64,000 nt of DNA from CAIYOL01 sp964494805 (lineage in GTDB: Bacteria > Planctomycetota > Phycisphaerae > Sedimentisphaerales > Anaerobacaceae). The position numbers and the translations under genes were made by a program. The DNA lies in assembly GCA_964494805.1 (NCBI GenBank), contig CAZBST010000002.1, positions 62,001 to 126,000 on the forward strand. The letters run 5' to 3'. This document shows positions 8,497 through 19,000 of the stretch, piece by piece. How positions within the stretch are numbered: the first letter of the stretch is position 1; each line of letters opens with the position of its first letter. The notes under the pieces were generated by a model. It saw nothing but the letters and a program-made list of their open reading frames with translations. It was not told the origin of the DNA and ran no database searches.

Positions 8497-10170
8497 CTAA
8501 TGCCGGCGCCACCACCAAGGGCGCGGTGGAGGAGGAGATGTGATTCTTATAGTATCTGAGCCGAAGAAGAATTGTCCCGGCTCAAGTAAGTAGCCGAGGA
8601 CCATTAACTGCACTGAGCCATTGGTATCAACAGCCTCAAGGAATTCATCTCTATCAAAGAAGGCAAGGATACGCGTTCGTTTGTCGAATCGTCCGCGGTT
8701 CTGAAAAACGAACTGCCGTACTGCTTCTATGCCGTAGGGATAGAGGGTAAGCGGGGTATCTTTATCAACCTGGTCTTTGGTGATTCCTGGAGGCAGGAAA
8801 AACTGCGCCGTTATCCATCTCGGCCGATGACTTTTCCGATTAATCACCCGCGGCAATATCCAGAGCCGTGCTTCGTGCATAATGGACTCGTATGCTCCCA
8901 TATCAATCCTTCCGTTGTTAATGCGTGGATTGCCATCGAGGTCGGTTTCGTCAGGTTCGGGAACATAATTTGGGTCGCCGGTGTTAATACAGGACGAAGT
9001 CGGGAGCAAATGATAATCGCCATCAAGCCAGACGGCGTTAGGGTCGTTCGGCTCAACAATGATGTAGGGGTCATTAGCATCGACCCAGCAGCCAAGCTCA
9101 ATAAAACAGGGGTCGGCATCGGTATTACCAAGGCCGGGGTAGCCGCCTTGAACATCGCTATAGGTAACTGAACTAGTACCGAAGATGTCTTCGATTTGTT
9201 GAGGTAAGTTATCCCAAACAATGCAGTTAGTAACTGTCAGCCAACTATCTGAATAATTGAAGATTCCACTACCGGGAAAGTTCCCAGTGATTGTGCAGTT
9301 AGTGACAGCAGCATTGCTCTTCCAACAAGAAATACCACCGCCTAAATTATAACCTAAATTTCCGCTGACAATACAGTTAATTATCATCGGATCGCATTCG
9401 TCGCAAGAGATTCCTCCGCCATTTTCGCTTATGTTGTCACTGATTGTGCAATTTTTAATGACAGCGTTACTATTTCTGCAGGAAATCCCGCCACCCTGAC
9501 CGGGTAGGAGGCTATCACTAACGCACGAGTTGCCGGTTATGGCGCAGTCGGAAACAGTCAGGCTACCGCCGGTACAGTATACTCCGCCGCCATTGCTGTA
9601 GGCTGAGTTATCGGATATTGTGCAACCGGCAATTACTGGGTTACCGTCCCCGCAGGAGACAGCACCGCCATTGTCATGTGCCGAGTTGCCGGTGATATTA
9701 CAATCGATGATTTCAGGATGACTGCCTAGACAAGCAATTGCGCCGCCAGAGGAAGCGGAGTTACCGGTGATTATGCAATTAATAATTTTTGGGCTGCCGC
9801 TGTAGCAAAGGATTGCACCACCAGAGCGGCAAGAACCATTTATTATGGTGAAACCCTCAAGAATCGAATTGGTATCTTCGCCGCTGTGGAAACGGAAGCC
9901 ACGGTGCTCACTTTGCTGCTGGCAGTCGATAATACAATCATCGGGGCCTGATTGAGAGCGGACGGTGATGGCTTTGCCGAGGAAATCGATGTCATGGTTT
10001 CCTTCTCCGGTGTATGTTCCAGGGGCGACGAAGACGGTATCGCCATCGTCGGCGGCGTCAATAGCTGACTGGATGGTGGGGAACTGACCCGGCACAAACA
10101 ACTCTGCACCACGAGCGCAGGTTGCCAACACAGTGAGCGTTAAAAAAGTTGTGATAATTACGTTCTTCAT
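8497..10170 (-). CDS. Secreted right-handed beta-helix repeat protein
   Basis: 557 residues with a signal peptide (MKNVIITTFLTLTVLATCARG), then the start of a pectate-lyase-like fold (LFVPGQFPTIQSAIDAADDG, APGTYTG). Repeated coils of the type NCxITGNSAxxxGGG run from about residue 90 to 340, the usual parallel beta-helix ladder. The last 120 residues are a separate beta-rich domain ending in a proline/tryptophan/arginine tail (SPPPPRPWWWRRH). No catalytic residues are evident. It is a paralogue of the next gene upstream; the two share the signal region, first coils and leader DNA. Such proteins are usually exported and bind or modify polysaccharides. Confidence 0.88.
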   Translation of the reverse strand: MKNVIITTFLTLTVLATCARGAELFVPGQFPTIQSAIDAADDGDTVFVAPGTYTGEGNHDIDFLGKAITVRSQSGPDDCIIDCQQQSEHRGFRFHSGEDTNSILEGFTIINGSCRSGGAILCYSGSPKIINCIITGNSASSGGAIACLGSHPEIIDCNITGNSAHDNGGAVSCGDGNPVIAGCTISDNSAYSNGGGVYCTGGSLTVSDCAITGNSCVSDSLLPGQGGGISCRNSNAVIKNCTISDNISENGGGISCDECDPMIINCIVSGNLGYNLGGGISCWKSNAAVTNCTITGNFPGSGIFNYSDSWLTVTNCIVWDNLPQQIEDIFGTSSVTYSDVQGGYPGLGNTDADPCFIELGCWVDANDPYIIVEPNDPNAVWLDGDYHLLPTSSCINTGDPNYVPEPDETDLDGNPRINNGRIDMGAYESIMHEARLWILPRVINRKSHRPRWITAQFFLPPGITKDQVDKDTPLTLYPYGIEAVRQFVFQNRGRFDKRTRILAFFDRDEFLEAVDTNGSVQLMVLGYLLEPGQFFFGSDTIRITSPPPPRPWWWRRH

Positions 10171-10183
10171 TTTCTTACCCTTT

Positions 10184-10262
10184 CAAAAAATTATGATAAA
10201 TGTACATAACGGCGCAGGCACACACCTGCGGCGTAACGAGCGGTTCGCTTTGCAAGAAAGAA
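10184..10262 (-). repeat. Duplicated leader, copy A (before the 557-residue beta-helix gene)
   Basis: This segment is nearly identical to 12122-12200. Both contain a CGCAGG / CCTGCG hairpin and can encode a shared peptide stretch, SEPLVTPQV-x-ACAV-x-YIYHNFL, ending close to the start codon of the beta-helix gene. In copy A a possible upstream ORF of 40 codons (ATG at 10297, stop at 10175) ends just before the gene's ATG. Confidence 0.7.
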
Positions 10263-10313
10263 TCGCGAAAACGAGTTGTGTGTTCTGTTAATTTCATATT
10301 TTCCCCATTTTTA

Positions 10314-12110
10314 TCATTCATACCAAGTTGTCTGTTTGAGCCAGTCCTGCGCAAGCAAGGCAAAATCAAAGAGGTCGATAATTCCATCCCGATTGAAATC
10401 AGCATACAACTGATCACCAGCATCCAGCCACAAAGATGAGAGTATATCAAGGTCGCTGAGGTCAGAAATCCCATCATTCGTTACGTCGGACAGCAGCGCC
10501 CAATCGTAAGGCGGGATAGAAGCTTCGGCAGTGCCGCCGAAGGCACCCATATTGATGCGAAGGTTTTCGCCCCATTCATTATTGGGGTCATCGGGGACTG
10601 AAAGCAACTCGTCACCGAGCGGTGAGCCGGGGTTGCCGGCGTCTATACATCGGCTGGTGACATCATCATACGTCCAACAGCTGCGTTTGGTGTCCCAACT
10701 CCAGCCTTCGCTCTTTAAATGATAGTCGTTAGCATCTACATCAACAAAGCAGGGGTCGGCATCGATGTTCATTTCGCCCCAGTATAGAACACCAGTTGGT
10801 GCGACATACACAGCTTCCTTACCTCCTCGCACATCACAGTAAGATGTTGAAAGCATTGCTTGGTTCTCACCACTCCAATCCGTTATTGAAATTTCCGGTC
10901 CTTCGGCAGCAGTATTACCCCATAAGATGCAGTTTATCAATATAGCGTCAGTGAAAGAACCGCAGTTCAATGCGCCGCCATAATCCCGGGCAGAATTACC
11001 TATAAATGTGCAGTTAATCAAGGCTGGTTCACCATCACTATAGTTACTTATCCCACCACCATTACGACCAGCCGAGTTGTTGTAGAAAATGCAGTTGGTT
11101 AGTTTTGGATTACCACTTCCGCTGGTCATCCCACCACCATTATACCATTTAACCTGATTCCTTCTGAAGATGCAGCCGGTCAGAATGGGATTACCGCTGG
11201 AATTATTCATGCCACCACTATTCGATTCTGCCCAGTTGTTTTCGAATGCGCAGTTTTCCAGTATTGGGCTGCTATTTTTGTTACACATTCCGCCACCACT
11301 TCCCGCTGCGTTTCCTTGGAATGTGCAGTTGGTCAATGTCGGATTGCTATCAAGGTTGTACATACCACCGCCATTCAAATGTGCCGAGTTGCCGTTGAAT
11401 ATACAATTACTCAGGGTTGGACTGCTTGAATTGTTATACATACCTCCACCATCGACACCATGATTCCACGTAAGCGAGTTGTTGTTGAATGTGCAATTAA
11501 TAATTGTCGGACAGCTTGAATCGTTGTAAATTCCACCGCCATACTTAAATGCAATATTATCGCTGAAGATGCAATTAGTTAGCGTCGGATTACTGTCTTT
11601 GTTATACATCCCACCCCCATGCCCTCCATCAAACCTTGGAAATAGAAAATCTGATATAGCTTGATTACTTCTAATAATACAGTTGTCAATTGTTGGACTG
11701 CTGTTATAACAGTAAATTCCACCAGCAACTGAGATGTCGTCATACAGACCGGGAATCAATGGACCATAACCATTGATGATCGTAAGCCCACTAATAACCG
11801 AGTTAGCATTTTCATTACTATGGAAATAGAAACCCCGATGCCGTTCCCCTTCTGTGCCTTGACAATCGATGATGCAGTTTTCCGGGCCGGTTTCGCTACG
11901 GATGGTGATAGCTTTGCCGAGAAAGTCGATATCGCGGTTGCCGGAGCCGGAGTAAGTGCCGGGGGCAATGATGACTGTGTCGTCATCGATGGCGGCGTTA
12001 ATAGCCGCCTGGATGGTAGGATACTGACTCGGCACAAGCAACTCTGCGCCACGAGCGCAGATTGCTGGTGCGAGAAGAAGGAAAAAGATTATGATGATTA
12101 CATTTTTCAT
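10314..12110 (-). CDS. Secreted beta-helix protein with C-terminal dockerin-like domain
   Basis: About 598 residues from the ATG at 12110, chosen because AAGGAG lies 7 nt upstream; an upstream in-frame start would add 18 leader-derived residues. It has a signal peptide (MKNVIIIIFFLLLAPAICARG), then about ten beta-helix coils of the form NCxFxGNSAxxxGGGMYN. The last 55 residues hold two EF-hand-like dockerin repeats, DVTNDGISDLSDLDILSSLW and DFNRDGIIDLFDFALLAQDW. Dockerins dock onto cohesins in cellulosomes; in Planctomycetota they often end secreted proteins with no known partner. No cohesin is seen here. It is a paralogue of the gene at 8497. Confidence 0.9.
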   Translation of the reverse strand: MKNVIIIIFFLLLAPAICARGAELLVPSQYPTIQAAINAAIDDDTVIIAPGTYSGSGNRDIDFLGKAITIRSETGPENCIIDCQGTEGERHRGFYFHSNENANSVISGLTIINGYGPLIPGLYDDISVAGGIYCYNSSPTIDNCIIRSNQAISDFLFPRFDGGHGGGMYNKDSNPTLTNCIFSDNIAFKYGGGIYNDSSCPTIINCTFNNNSLTWNHGVDGGGMYNNSSSPTLSNCIFNGNSAHLNGGGMYNLDSNPTLTNCTFQGNAAGSGGGMCNKNSSPILENCAFENNWAESNSGGMNNSSGNPILTGCIFRRNQVKWYNGGGMTSGSGNPKLTNCIFYNNSAGRNGGGISNYSDGEPALINCTFIGNSARDYGGALNCGSFTDAILINCILWGNTAAEGPEISITDWSGENQAMLSTSYCDVRGGKEAVYVAPTGVLYWGEMNIDADPCFVDVDANDYHLKSEGWSWDTKRSCWTYDDVTSRCIDAGNPGSPLGDELLSVPDDPNNEWGENLRINMGAFGGTAEASIPPYDWALLSDVTNDGISDLSDLDILSSLWLDAGDQLYADFNRDGIIDLFDFALLAQDWLKQTTWYE

Positions 12111-12633
12111 TTTCCATCTCCTTAAAAAATTATGATAAATATATATGACGGCGCAGGCGCGCACCTGCGGCGTAACGAGCGGTTCGCTTTCCAGAGAAGA
12201 TACGCAAAAGCAGTTTTTTGCTCGGCTGAAGCCATTTTGCCTCCGTTAAGCCGGCGCAATAGAAGCAACAGGTTTTAATAAAGACAACTGCCGCGTTTTA
12301 GAAGGCGGGGTCGGTATGAAAAGGGGTACAAATTATGATGGCGCAAACAAAAATATAATATAACGGCTTTTTTGGCCCAGCCTTCACACCTTATTCAATT
12401 TTGAACCATTATACCACGAAATAGCCGGTTTGGCAAGGGGAATTTTAAAAAATTTTTCAAGTGGGCAAGCCGGCGTAAAACGCCGGTCTCCGCTTCACTA
12501 CGAGGATATTCATTGCGCTATGAAAAATTTGTAAATTTTGCTGTTCTGAAACAAATGATTTTGACGATAATAAAGGTTAATCCCGTGAAATATTAGATTT
12601 CCAACGGAGCAAAATTGACAAAGGGAAACAAAT
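12111..12633. other. Spacer with leader copy B and a GC hairpin
   Basis: The left part is the second copy of the beta-helix leader (12122-12200). A possible 37-codon upstream ORF on the minus strand starts at 12233 behind a GGAGG. A CCGGCG / CGCCGG hairpin lies at 12470-12486 without a T-run. The plus-strand promoter of the SAP-like gene should be near 12560-12620 but is not clear. Confidence 0.5.
12122..12200 (-). repeat. Duplicated leader, copy B (before the dockerin beta-helix gene)
   Basis: Counterpart of 10184-10262, with the same hairpin and the shared segment GCGAACCGCTCGTTACGCCG on the minus strand. The frame equivalent to copy A's peptide runs here straight into the beta-helix signal peptide instead of stopping. 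Confidence 0.7.
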
Positions 12634-12837
12634 ATGAAAATGGAAGACGTAAGAAAGAAAGCAAGGAAACTGGGCATCGATATCGGCAAGATGGGTAAGG
12701 CAGAGCTCATCCACGCCATCCAGAGAACAGAAGGTAATACTCCCTGTTTCGGGAATTCAAACAATGGCAATTGCCCACATACCAACTGCTGTTTCAGAAG
12801 CGACTGCTTTAAGGTGCCTTGCTACTCTGCGGTATAA
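12634..12837 (+). CDS. SAP / Rho-N-like mini-protein with Cys-rich tail
   Basis: 67 residues. The first 40 form a SAP-like helix-extension-helix (VRKKARKLGIDIGKMGKAEL, IHAIQRTEG). The rest is a cysteine-rich tail with pattern C-x8-C-x4-CC-x4-C-x4-C. Small proteins of this design occur in many anaerobic and delta-proteobacterial genomes; nucleic-acid binding by the SAP part and metal binding by the tail are inferences. AAAGGG precedes the ATG. Confidence 0.75.
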   Translation: MKMEDVRKKARKLGIDIGKMGKAELIHAIQRTEGNTPCFGNSNNGNCPHTNCCFRSDCFKVPCYSAV

Positions 12838-12968
12838 AGAAATAACCGCAAGCTAAAGCTTTTTTTCGGACTTTATACAGCACATACCAAACATCGTCAA
12901 AACGGGTCTGCAAATCGGGGCGGTTACGAAAAAAAATTGAGCTAACACAGACGCTTATGGTCCTTGTA

Positions 12969-12997
12969 TTGACAATGAGGCGGCAATCAGCTATAAA
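12969..12997 (+). promoter_or_regulatory. Sigma-70-type promoter for the pentapeptide / SYLF pair
   Basis: TTGACA at 12969-12974, a 17-bp spacer, and TATAAA at 12992-12997. It sits about 50 nt upstream of the ATG at 13049. Confidence 0.75.
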
Positions 12998-13048
12998 CCA
13001 GGTAAGATAAGGCGAAACGAATGTGCGTTAATTTGCAGGGGAAAGAAT

Positions 13049-13456
13049 ATGGCGACGCAACCAACAATCAAAAGCGGGAAACACCTCGCAGAGAATGCAA
13101 ATATCTCAGGCTCGGAGTTTCATAATGTCAATCTCAGCGGGGCAGATTTTCACAGCGTGAACATGAGCAAGACGAAGTTTCACGATATCAATTTCAGCGA
13201 TGTTACCTTTACGGCAGCTCAAATCGGCGGAACGCTGTTCAAACACATTGGACCTCCACCGGATAAAAACGGAAAACAGGAGAGACAGCGGCCGGTCACG
13301 TTTGAGGAAGCGATGCTCTGTGACAGCACGTTTCGAAAAGTAGATATGTCAAATGTAAAAATCATCGACTGCAATATCGAAGGTATGACGATTGACGGAA
13401 TTCGCGTTACAGATATGATCGGAGCATACAAGGAGTTGAAAGCAAGAAAGGAGTGA
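13049..13456 (+). CDS. Pentapeptide-repeat-like protein
   Basis: 135 residues with an A(D/N)LXX-type ladder: ISGSEFHNVNLSGADFHSVN, then MSKTKFHDINFSDVTF, and a second block (CDSTFRKVDMSNVKI, IDCNIEGMTIDG) after a 35-residue interruption. The fold should be a short right-handed quadrilateral beta-helix. No signal peptide is seen, so it is probably cytosolic. It ends 4 nt before the next gene, and its last codons contain that gene's AAAGGAG ribosome-binding site, so the two are coupled. Confidence 0.75.
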   Translation: MATQPTIKSGKHLAENANISGSEFHNVNLSGADFHSVNMSKTKFHDINFSDVTFTAAQIGGTLFKHIGPPPDKNGKQERQRPVTFEEAMLCDSTFRKVDMSNVKIIDCNIEGMTIDGIRVTDMIGAYKELKARKE

Positions 13457-13459
13457 TAT

Positions 13460-14014
13460 ATGAAGGCGAAAATAATTATGGCGGGTTTGTGTTTAGCGAT
13501 TGTATCGGCCGGCTGCGCTATTGCACCGGAAAAGCCGGAGTCAAAAGCGGTTTTGTCGGCTGAGGTAAATGAGGCAATAGCAGTATTCAAAGAGAAAGAC
13601 CCCCAGATACAGCGATTCTTCGACAAATCCTACGGCTATGCGGTGCTGCCGAAGGTGTCCAAGGGCGCGTTCCTTGCGGGCGGGGCTTACGGCAAGGGCG
13701 AAGTTTACGAGCAGGGAAAAATGGTCGGTTACTGTGATATGACAGGGGCGACGTTCGGGGCTTCGCTCGGCGTCGAGTCCTTCCGTGAAATCATCTTCTT
13801 CAAGGAGAAAAACGATTTAGACGTGTTCAAAACCGAGGAGTATACGTTTTCCGCGCAGGTCACGGGCGTGGCTTTAACTATCGGTGCGGCGGCAAAGGCT
13901 GACTATAAAAAGGGAATGGCCGTATTTATCACAACCGATAAGGGCCTAATGGTCGATGTGTCACTGGGCGGACAGAAATTCAATTACCTCGAGAAGTCTG
14001 CCGCTGAGCATTAA
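13460..14014 (+). CDS. SYLF (Ysc84-type) lipoprotein
   Basis: 184 residues. The N-terminus is a lipoprotein signal with lipobox VSAGC, so the mature protein is lipid-anchored. The remainder matches the SYLF / Ysc84 lipid-binding fold: FFDKSYGYAVLPKVSKGAF, then GAYGKGEVYEQGKMVGYCDM, GATFGASLGVESFREIIFF and a C-terminal DKGLMVDVSLGGQKF. The family is known to bind phosphoinositides in eukaryotes; in bacteria its role is unclear, probably at the envelope. It is co-transcribed with the pentapeptide-repeat gene. Confidence 0.85.
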   Translation: MKAKIIMAGLCLAIVSAGCAIAPEKPESKAVLSAEVNEAIAVFKEKDPQIQRFFDKSYGYAVLPKVSKGAFLAGGAYGKGEVYEQGKMVGYCDMTGATFGASLGVESFREIIFFKEKNDLDVFKTEEYTFSAQVTGVALTIGAAAKADYKKGMAVFITTDKGLMVDVSLGGQKFNYLEKSAAEH

Positions 14015-14034
14015 GTCAACAAACGACCCGTAGT

Positions 14035-15927
14035 TTATGGTAAAGAAATAATTTTGGCAGCCCAGTCAATAGCGGATGGGTTCTGTCCATCTGGAAATGG
14101 CGGTGGTGTCAGTATTCCTTCTTCATCTGATTTAACGGTAATGCTTTTTCTCCATCGGCCATTTCGGGGATTAAACCATCGGAAACGATATAATGTATCT
14201 GGCTTGAACCCCCTCAATGTGGGCAGTACCGCCTGGTTCTCAAAGTAGAGCAGGGCAAAGTCTTTTTCAGGCGTACACATCATAAATGACCAGCCGTCCA
14301 AACCTCTTTCTGGACTGCCGGGGGCTTTTTGTGGATGTATATTTTGCGAGCAGGGTTGTAACTGCTGGTACTTGTTGCCCTGCGACAGTATAAATGCCGC
14401 AAGATGCCGCATATATTGGCCTGATTTAAACCTTAACGCATCCCAGAAATGGGGACGAGCGCCTGCAGGCTCACCGGTTGTGGTAATATCATAGGCGGCA
14501 GTGCCGTGGACGTGGCCGGACAAACCGCCTGAAAGAACGGAGCCATACATCTGTGCACGTGAGAAATAGTTATCTCGCGATGAATTTGCCGGCGGACGTT
14601 CGCCATTGGGCATATTTATTTCGTGGTTCCAGCCGGTATAATACGGCTCAAAATTTATGGCAGGGTAAGGCGGAACAAGGTTAAAAAGGGTTTCAAGAGC
14701 TGTAGAAACACTATGGTCTCGCGGCTTATTACCTACGCTATGCATAGTCAACCAGGGACAATCTTGGCCGTGGCCGAACTGAGTATAAGTGGAATCGCTG
14801 ATTAGTGTCGTATGCGGCTGCCCGAACGGCAACGGGCCGTATTTTTTTAGATGATAGGTAAGAGCTTCGTTGAATTCGTCGGCGGTCAAGCTGTATTCCT
14901 TCGGAATCCAATCGAGATGAATGCCGCTGAAGATTATATTATACGCGCCATATCTCGAAATCAGATACTGAACATACCGTGAGTAAGACTCGTTAAAGTC
15001 AAAATACGCCTTCCACGCAGGGCAACTGTCCCTTCTTACGGTCTCCAATAAAGGGACAAAACCCTGCTCGGACAAATGCCGTATCTTTCTGTCCAGACTT
15101 CGAAAGTATTTGGGATTGATATGGTCAAAATCAGCGACGCCCTCGTGGTCGGGCGACATCTTAAAGGGTCTGTTGCCGAACTCGTCCCGCATATCTTTAG
15201 CGGTCCACTTGCCGTCTTCAACCGGATAGCCGAATTTTTCCCACGCATTTCTTAGGTATAATCCGCTGGAATCAGCGTAAGTTGCAGGATGGCAATCCGC
15301 CTCCCAGTTTGGAAAGCAGGCAATCATACTGATGGAATTATAGCCCTGCCTTTTGCGATATGCGACGGCGTCTTCAAAACCAATGCCAGGACGTGGCACA
15401 TATTTTTTCAGAGCGGCAACCCCCCTGAAAGGCAATCGCCAGGTGGCCGCTGCAAGCCAGGTGTCGCCGACCATAAAGAAGGGCGTGCCGTCGGCGTATT
15501 GCAAAGCGTGTCCGTTAGGGGACGGACGAATGAAGCCACGGCGGTTGGGATTTCGCAACTTTTCTTTTTTTGTCCATTTGACGACGGTAAATTTGCCGGA
15601 AAGGCCGGTAAGCCCTTTATCATCAGGCTGGTTCGAGCCGCTGGTCCATTTCCATTTTCCCGGTTTTGTTGCCACCATACGGACGACGAAACGATTGCCG
15701 CCGTTCCAGAAACCGTAAATTCGCTTTGAGAAATCCGGTCCTTTCAGCTCGACCCAGCAGGTCACATCTGTATAACAATTTTCATATTCCTTCTCTGCTT
15801 TCAGCGTGATTTCCTTCATTTCCCATACGTGAATCTTCGAAGAACTACCGGCGCTGAGCGTATTATTAACTACAATAAGCAGAAAAATGATACAAAAAGA
15901 CAACAGATTTCGATGTTTAGTATTCAT
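14035..15927 (-). CDS. Secreted DUF5060 / DUF4038 apiosidase-like glycoside hydrolase
   Basis: 630 residues with a signal peptide (MNTKHRNLLSFCIIFLLIVV). Residues about 35-125 are a DUF5060-type beta-sandwich (VWEMKEITLKAEKEYENCYT). Residues 135-520 form a TIM-barrel of the apiosidase-like DUF4038 family (FFMVGDTWLAAATWRLPFRG, IIFSGIHLDWIPKEYS, AINFEPYYTGWNHE). The C-terminal 90 residues fit the putative collagen-binding-like sandwich usually attached. The family removes sugars such as apiose from plant polysaccharides, though specificity varies. It is divergent from the duplicated GH30 gene, which suggests a shared polysaccharide-degradation role. Confidence 0.82.
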   Translation of the reverse strand: MNTKHRNLLSFCIIFLLIVVNNTLSAGSSSKIHVWEMKEITLKAEKEYENCYTDVTCWVELKGPDFSKRIYGFWNGGNRFVVRMVATKPGKWKWTSGSNQPDDKGLTGLSGKFTVVKWTKKEKLRNPNRRGFIRPSPNGHALQYADGTPFFMVGDTWLAAATWRLPFRGVAALKKYVPRPGIGFEDAVAYRKRQGYNSISMIACFPNWEADCHPATYADSSGLYLRNAWEKFGYPVEDGKWTAKDMRDEFGNRPFKMSPDHEGVADFDHINPKYFRSLDRKIRHLSEQGFVPLLETVRRDSCPAWKAYFDFNESYSRYVQYLISRYGAYNIIFSGIHLDWIPKEYSLTADEFNEALTYHLKKYGPLPFGQPHTTLISDSTYTQFGHGQDCPWLTMHSVGNKPRDHSVSTALETLFNLVPPYPAINFEPYYTGWNHEINMPNGERPPANSSRDNYFSRAQMYGSVLSGGLSGHVHGTAAYDITTTGEPAGARPHFWDALRFKSGQYMRHLAAFILSQGNKYQQLQPCSQNIHPQKAPGSPERGLDGWSFMMCTPEKDFALLYFENQAVLPTLRGFKPDTLYRFRWFNPRNGRWRKSITVKSDEEGILTPPPFPDGQNPSAIDWAAKIISLP

Positions 15928-15959
15928 AAAAGATAAAATTCCTCAGACATTCGATAATA

Positions 15960-15988
15960 TTGCAAACCGGCATTTGATATGTTATCAT
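15960..15988 (+). promoter_or_regulatory. Promoter for the duplicated GH30 gene
   Basis: TTGCAA at 15960-15965, a 17-bp spacer and TATCAT at 15983-15988, about 60 nt before the ATG at 16048, in the divergent spacer with the apiosidase-like gene. Confidence 0.6.
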
Positions 15989-16047
15989 ACCTCGCTCAAA
16001 AGATATACGATGAATTTTAGATTAACTCTGGATTAAGGAGCGGCAAG

Positions 16048-19000
16048 ATGTCTTCCAATAGTTTTTGTAAATCTTTATTTTTACTGCTGTTTTTGTCATT
16101 GGCGCCCGCTTACGGCGACACAAATATCCTTGTCAATCCCGGGTTTGAAAAAGGGACGGAGGGCTGGTCAGGCCGAAGCTGTCCAATCGAGGCGGTTAAC
16201 GCACCGGCACACAGCGGGTCCGGCAGCGCAAAAGCTTACGGCAGAAGCGACACTTGGCAGGGAATAAGCCAGTCTATATTCGGCAAAATGGTCGAGGGAA
16301 AAACTTACCGGATAGAAGGATGGGTAAGACTTGAAAACTCTCCGAGCGATACTGTTATCGTATCTATCGACCTGCGGGACGACAGCGGCAACAAATATCC
16401 CAACGTGGCCCGCGTTACAGCCACCGACAGCAACTGGACTTTAGTTTCGGGCGATTTTACATTAAAAGATGTGAACGGCATATTAACGGGGCTGGACGTT
16501 TACTTCGAAGGCCCTGCGCCGGGAGTTAATTTCTATGTTGATGACGTGAACGTATATGGCCCCGAATCCGAAACCAGCAAGGCCGGTCCCGCCGAGGCCA
16601 AACCTGTCGAACCCAACGCGACAGGTCTGATTGATGCAGGCACCCGCTACCAAAAAATCGAAGGTTTCGGCGCCGCCGGCGCTCATTACACAAGGGAATT
16701 TGTCAACCATAAAAAAAAAGCTGAACTTTATAAACTGCTGTTCCAGGAACTCCACCTTGATATATTCCGCATAAGAAACACTTACGATATTGAGCCGAAG
16801 TCCTTCAGCGAAACGGTTGAAATAGTCAAAGGCGCTAAAGCAGCCCTCGCGCAAAAATTGAAGATTATGATTTCCTCGTGGTCACCGCCTGCGCGGCTGA
16901 AAAGCAACGCAAACACAATCGGCGGAACTCTTGCGAAAAAAGATGGCAAATTCGTATATGCAGATTTCGCCCAATGGTGGGCTGACAGCGTGGCTGCTTA
17001 TACGAAAGCAGGGGTGAAAATAGACTACTTAAATATCCAGAATGAACCTGACTACGAAGCCAGATGGGATTCGTGCAGACTCAACCCCACGGAGGATTCA
17101 AACATAGCCGGCTATGACGCTGCCTTTGAGGCGGTCTGGCAGAAGCTGAACACTGAAATGGGGCCGGCTATGCCGAAGATGCTTGCCCCCGAAGCGTTTG
17201 GCATAATCAGCGCCAGGAGGTATATAGACAACTTAGACGACTTATCGCACGTCTATGGTTACGCACATCATCTCTACGATTGCCCCGGCAGCACAACAGG
17301 CTGCGGCACAGAACCTGATAGGTATCTTGCCGATATGAACAATTTCAAATCAAAATACAGCGGCAAGCCCGTGTTTCAGACAGAGTACCAGCACAGAGAG
17401 CTGAATGCATGGACACAGGCAATGAATACGGCCATTTTGATGCACAATTCTCTGGCTGTGGAAGGAGTAGCCGGATATTTATACTGGGAATTGTTCTGGG
17501 GCCCCGGCAGCGGGATGGTGATCCTCAACCCAACCGACCCGTCCTTCTACGCTATCAACCCGGTCTATTATGCTTTTAAGCAATATTCAGCTTTCATAGA
17601 TTCAGATTGGCAGCGAGTGGAGACCTCGACCGACAATCCAGGTCTGAGAATTTCAGCGTATATCAGCCCGGACAACAAGAAGCTTACGGCGGTCATAATC
17701 AATACCGCACCTGCCACGGATATTACTCTTAACTTGTCTTTGAACAGTGCGACTATTTCCAAAGGCGAGATCTATCGCTCAAGCGAGAAGGAAAAATGCG
17801 TCAATATCGGAAGCTTCAAGGCGGGCGAGCCGTTGAAACTGCCTGCAAACTCAATAACAACTCTGGTGCTTTCAACCGGCGATAAAGATTACGGCGAAAC
17901 CAATACTAATATTCTTATTAATCCAGATTTTGAAAAAGGAACAGATGGCTGGGCCGGCCGAGGCTGTCCAATTTCGGCCGTCAGCACACCGGTGCACAGC
18001 GGTTCGGGCAGTGTAAAAGCATTTGGCAGAGGCTCGAGCTGGCAGGGGGTAAGACAGTCTGTGTTTGACACAATGACAGATGGAAAAACTTATCAGATAT
18101 CCGGCTGGGTAAAACTTGATAACGCTCCGAGCGACCAATTATTGCTATCGGTCGAGCAGCAGGACGACAGCGGCACCCATTATCATAACGTCGCCACCGT
18201 CACCGCCGCCGACAGCAACTGGACTCTGCTTTCAGGCCAATTTACATTAGACGTAAACGGTGCATTAACGGTGCTGGACGTCTATTTCGATGGTGCCTCG
18301 CCCGGCGTTAATTTTTACGTTGACGACGTGAACGTATACGGCCCGGAACCAATCATCAAATCCATCTCCATCAAACCCACTGCAACAGGCGAAATCGACG
18401 TTGATAAAAGACACCAGAAAATCGAAGGTCTCGGCGCATCCGGTGCATTCCGCACTATGGAATTTGTGCAAAATAAACAAAAGGAGCAGCTTTATAATCT
18501 TCTCTTTAAGGATCTCGGCATTGATATATTCCGCATAAGGAACACCTACGATATAAACCAGCCGGACTTCGATTCCACGGTGGAAATAGCCAACGGGGGC
18601 AAAGCTGCTCTCAGCGGCAACCTGAAGATTATGATTTCATCGTGGACGCCGCCGGCAAGACTGAAAGGTAACGGCAGTTTAATCGGGGGAACTCTTGCTA
18701 AGAAAAATGGTAAATTCGTGTATGATGAATTTGCGCAGTGGTGGGCAGACAGTTTAGCAGCATATTCGAAAGCCGGCGTCAAAGCGGACTACATAACTAT
18801 ACAGAACGAGCCGGACTGGGAAGCTCCATATGATTCGTGCGTATTTGACCCTACAGAAGATACAAACAGAGCCGGCTATGACGCCGCTCTCGAAGCAGTC
18901 TGGCAGAAGCTTAATACTGAAATGGGCGCCGCTATGCCGAAAATGCTCGACCCTGAAACAATGGGTTTTTCCCACGCCGAAAGTTATATCAGCAAACTAA

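Noticed and set aside
9843..10112. Possible genes in other frames inside beta-helix and TPR genes
   Set aside because: Repetitive coding sequence gives long shadow frames; they lack ribosome-binding sites and protein-like composition.
15928..16047. Bidirectional operator between the apiosidase-like and GH30 genes
   Set aside because: No clear palindrome or repeated site was found in the spacer.
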